From: Candidatus Dormiibacterota bacterium | GTDB taxonomy: Bacteria; Chloroflexota; Dormibacteria; UBA8260; Bog-877 | Assembly: GCA_003133485.1 (NCBI GenBank) | Contig: PKXR01000043.1 | Span: 32,190-37,695 of the forward strand | Reading direction: 5' to 3' | Length of the DNA stretch: 5,506 nt | In this document: positions 5,504-5,506 of the stretch, piece by piece | How positions within the stretch are numbered: position 1 is the first letter of the stretch | Layout of the letters: every line of letters begins with the position of its first letter | Notes under the pieces: generated by a model | Databases searched by the model: none | What the model saw: the letters and a program-made list of their open reading frames with translations, nothing else | Told to the model about the DNA's origin: nothing | Translations under genes and position numbers: made by a program

Positions 5504-5506
5504 ACG

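Overview
This is bacterial DNA of fairly high GC. Every gene I can support lies on the minus strand, so the window is transcribed from right to left. Four of the five coding regions start with GTG or TTG, each behind a readable Shine-Dalgarno sequence, and two promoters have an exact TTGACA -35 box. The sequence does not fix the taxon. An actinobacterium, proteobacterium or environmental high-GC lineage are all possible. I see no insertion sequence, phage gene, CRISPR array, rRNA or intact tRNA.

Layout in order of transcription. At 5492-4566 is a polysaccharide-deacetylase-fold hydrolase of the PuuE (allantoinase-like) branch, preceded by a strong ribosome binding site at the window edge. A 415-base gap follows with no gene, only a small hairpin and, at its left end, a near-consensus promoter. 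That promoter serves a lone tatA (4150-3914), the pore subunit of twin-arginine protein export. After tatA come two GC-rich hairpins and then a second promoter (about 3712-3684).

The second promoter serves a tight three-gene operon: an ADP-forming acyl-CoA synthetase (3564-1456), a thiolase-fold enzyme of the Ltp2/SCP-x-like type (1443-295), and a DUF35 zinc-ribbon/OB-fold protein that starts at TTG 290 and runs off the left end of the window. The junctions are 12 and 4 bases. In both, the ribosome binding site of the next gene overlaps the stop codon of the previous one, which points to translational coupling.

How the operon may work: the synthetase would make a CoA thioester from a free carboxylic acid using ATP (or GTP) and phosphohistidine chemistry. 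The thiolase-fold protein has lost the thiolase Cys and His. It carries tyrosines where the steroid side-chain retro-aldolase Ltp2 carries its proposed catalytic tyrosines, so C-C bond cleavage of a beta-hydroxyacyl-CoA is the best guess, with the DUF35 protein as obligate partner. No hydratase, dehydrogenase or ring-degradation gene is visible, so the substrate is unknown. The deacetylase-like hydrolase and tatA are separate transcription units with no evident link to this pathway.
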